Origin: Salegentibacter holothuriorum
GTDB lineage: Bacteria; Bacteroidota; Bacteroidia; Flavobacteriales; Flavobacteriaceae
Direction: 5' to 3'
DNA length: 64,000 bases
NCBI RefSeq assembly: GCF_900168045.1
Contig: NZ_FUYY01000009.1
Span: forward strand, 1 to 64,000
Below, piece by piece: positions 63,437 through 64,000 of this stretch (position 1 is its first letter; every line of letters starts with the position of its first letter). The notes beneath the pieces were generated by a model. That model did not search any database and was not told the DNA's origin. It worked only from the letters and a program-made list of their open reading frames with translations. Made by a program: the position numbers and the translations under genes.

Positions 63437-63619
63437 AAAAAAAAAGCCTGTATTAGATAGGTTTTTGTATAAAACTCCATAAAAACAAGTTTAGGGCTAA
63501 CAAGCTGATCAAGAATCCGCTCATCCCGAATAATCGGGAGCGGCGCGCTTTTACAACTTAGACTCACCCTCTTTAAAGAATCTCTGTTGAGTTTATCAAA
63601 ATATCACTAATACAGGCAG
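63437..63619 (-). ncRNA. ssrS: Candidate 6S RNA (ssrS)
   Basis: On the minus strand the 223-bp spacer between zapA and rny begins and ends with complementary arms: GCCTGTATTAG (63617-63607) pairs perfectly with CTAATACAGGC (63456-63446), followed by a run of nine T (63445-63437). The enclosed RNA of about 180 nt can fold into a rod, with an internal hairpin CCGCTCCCGATTATTCGGGA then TGAGCGG near the apex. Position just after zapA is the same as for ssrS in E. coli. The length, rod fold, intrinsic terminator and synteny suggest 6S RNA; the bulge sequence needed to mimic a promoter was not verified. Confidence 0.65.
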
Positions 63620-63644
63620 TAACCTTTATTTATTTAAAGAACGT

Positions 63645-63938
63645 TTACGATACTAAATGCTTTTGCAGCAAATCATTAAGTGATTTTAGTTTATCTTCTG
63701 CTTCAAGCGTATCTGTAGATCTATCTATATCTTTTTGCTCGGTTTGGGCGGCAAATTGCAAGGCACACATTGCCAATACATCCTGCTTATCCCTCACGGC
63801 ATAACTTTGCTCAAATTGCTTTATCATGGCCTCAATTTTCTTAGCAGCCTTGCGTAAACCTTCTTCCTGTTGAGGATTAATAGTTAAAGGATACACACGA
63901 TCTGCGATAGAAAGTTTTATTTTTAATTTATCGGCCAT
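63645..63938 (-). CDS. zapA: Cell division protein ZapA
   Basis: 97 residues. The N-terminal strand pattern LKIKLSIADRVYPLTINPQQ is typical, followed by a helix with EEGLRKAAKKIEAMIKQFE and a long C-terminal coiled coil (LAMCALQFAAQTEQKD). ZapA stabilises the FtsZ ring. The gene lies directly upstream of the candidate 6S RNA. The 62 bp beyond its ATG to the window end contain no visible gene. Confidence 0.92.
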   Translation of the reverse strand: MADKLKIKLSIADRVYPLTINPQQEEGLRKAAKKIEAMIKQFEQSYAVRDKQDVLAMCALQFAAQTEQKDIDRSTDTLEAEDKLKSLNDLLQKHLVS

Positions 63939-64000
63939 ATTTATTATTCAGATAATTGAACAATGCATTGATCAATTTCTCTTATTAAGCTGTTTAATTT

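Noticed and set aside
1-64000. tRNA, rRNA and riboswitch search by eye
   Set aside because: No cloverleaf, rRNA segment or recognisable aptamer was seen; a tRNAscan-SE and Rfam scan would be needed to be certain.

Overview
The window is a piece of a low-GC chromosome from a marine-type member of the Flavobacteriaceae. I infer a relative of Gramella, Salegentibacter or Zunongwangia. The evidence is a type IX secretion (T9SS) adhesin with a gliding-motility C-terminal domain, PorP/SprF and OmpA partners, flavobacterial gene families (DUF4129/DUF4350/MoxR/DUF58, DUF2807, DUF4870-PadR-PspC), several TAnnTTTG promoter boxes of the Bacteroidetes type, and leaders with no clear Shine-Dalgarno sequence. 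It reads as core chromosome: I see no prophage, insertion sequence, CRISPR array, rRNA or tRNA gene.

Layout. 1-6 kb: the 3' part of a giant repeat adhesin, then PorP/SprF and an OmpA-family protein, closed by a hairpin terminator. 6-10 kb (minus strand): a CAP-domain lipoprotein, then a pyrR-pyrB-(small protein)-rnz cluster. 10-14 kb: DUF302 protein, a small conserved protein, a P-type ATPase and a VOC dioxygenase. 14-18 kb (minus strand): a secreted coiled-coil protein, a methyltransferase, an acidic lipoprotein and ychF. 18-25 kb: a papain-like lipoprotein, RecQ, a TruA-like synthase, a PlsC-like acyltransferase, a Nudix hydrolase and a cyclophilin lipoprotein. 25-32 kb: an RDD gene on the minus strand opposite a six-gene, tightly overlapping SpoIIM/membrane/DUF4129/DUF4350/MoxR/DUF58 operon. 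32-35 kb: DUF2141, OxyR, a 64-66-residue conserved protein, an AIM24-like protein and a DUF4442 protein. 35-39 kb: DUF4870-PadR-PspC, a previously uncalled 47-residue ORF, a GIN-domain lipoprotein and a tiny charged lipoprotein. 39-47 kb: esterase, pirin, flavodoxin, then rpsA, cmk and lon on the minus strand. 47-50 kb: an ECF sigma factor, a membrane partner and two beta-helical secreted proteins. 50-57 kb: UMF1 transporter, M48 lipoprotein, alpha/beta hydrolase, tandem msrB genes, a collagen-like lipoprotein and lpd. 57-64 kb: Dph6-like ligase, aroQ, two outer-membrane barrels, xerD, an aldo/keto reductase, rny, a strong candidate 6S RNA, and zapA.

Themes. Much of the window is envelope biology: T9SS adhesion, two GIN-domain modules each coupled to a regulator (PadR or an ECF sigma factor), the MoxR operon, M48 and Lon quality control, and OxyR plus two MsrB proteins for oxidative stress. 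The intergenic spaces carry at least three families of dispersed palindromic elements, two of them sitting inside the stems of what look like transcription terminators. The most interesting unannotated objects are these composite terminators, the candidate 6S RNA between zapA and rny, the 47-residue ORF behind PspC, and a CATG in which two divergent genes share bases of their start codons.
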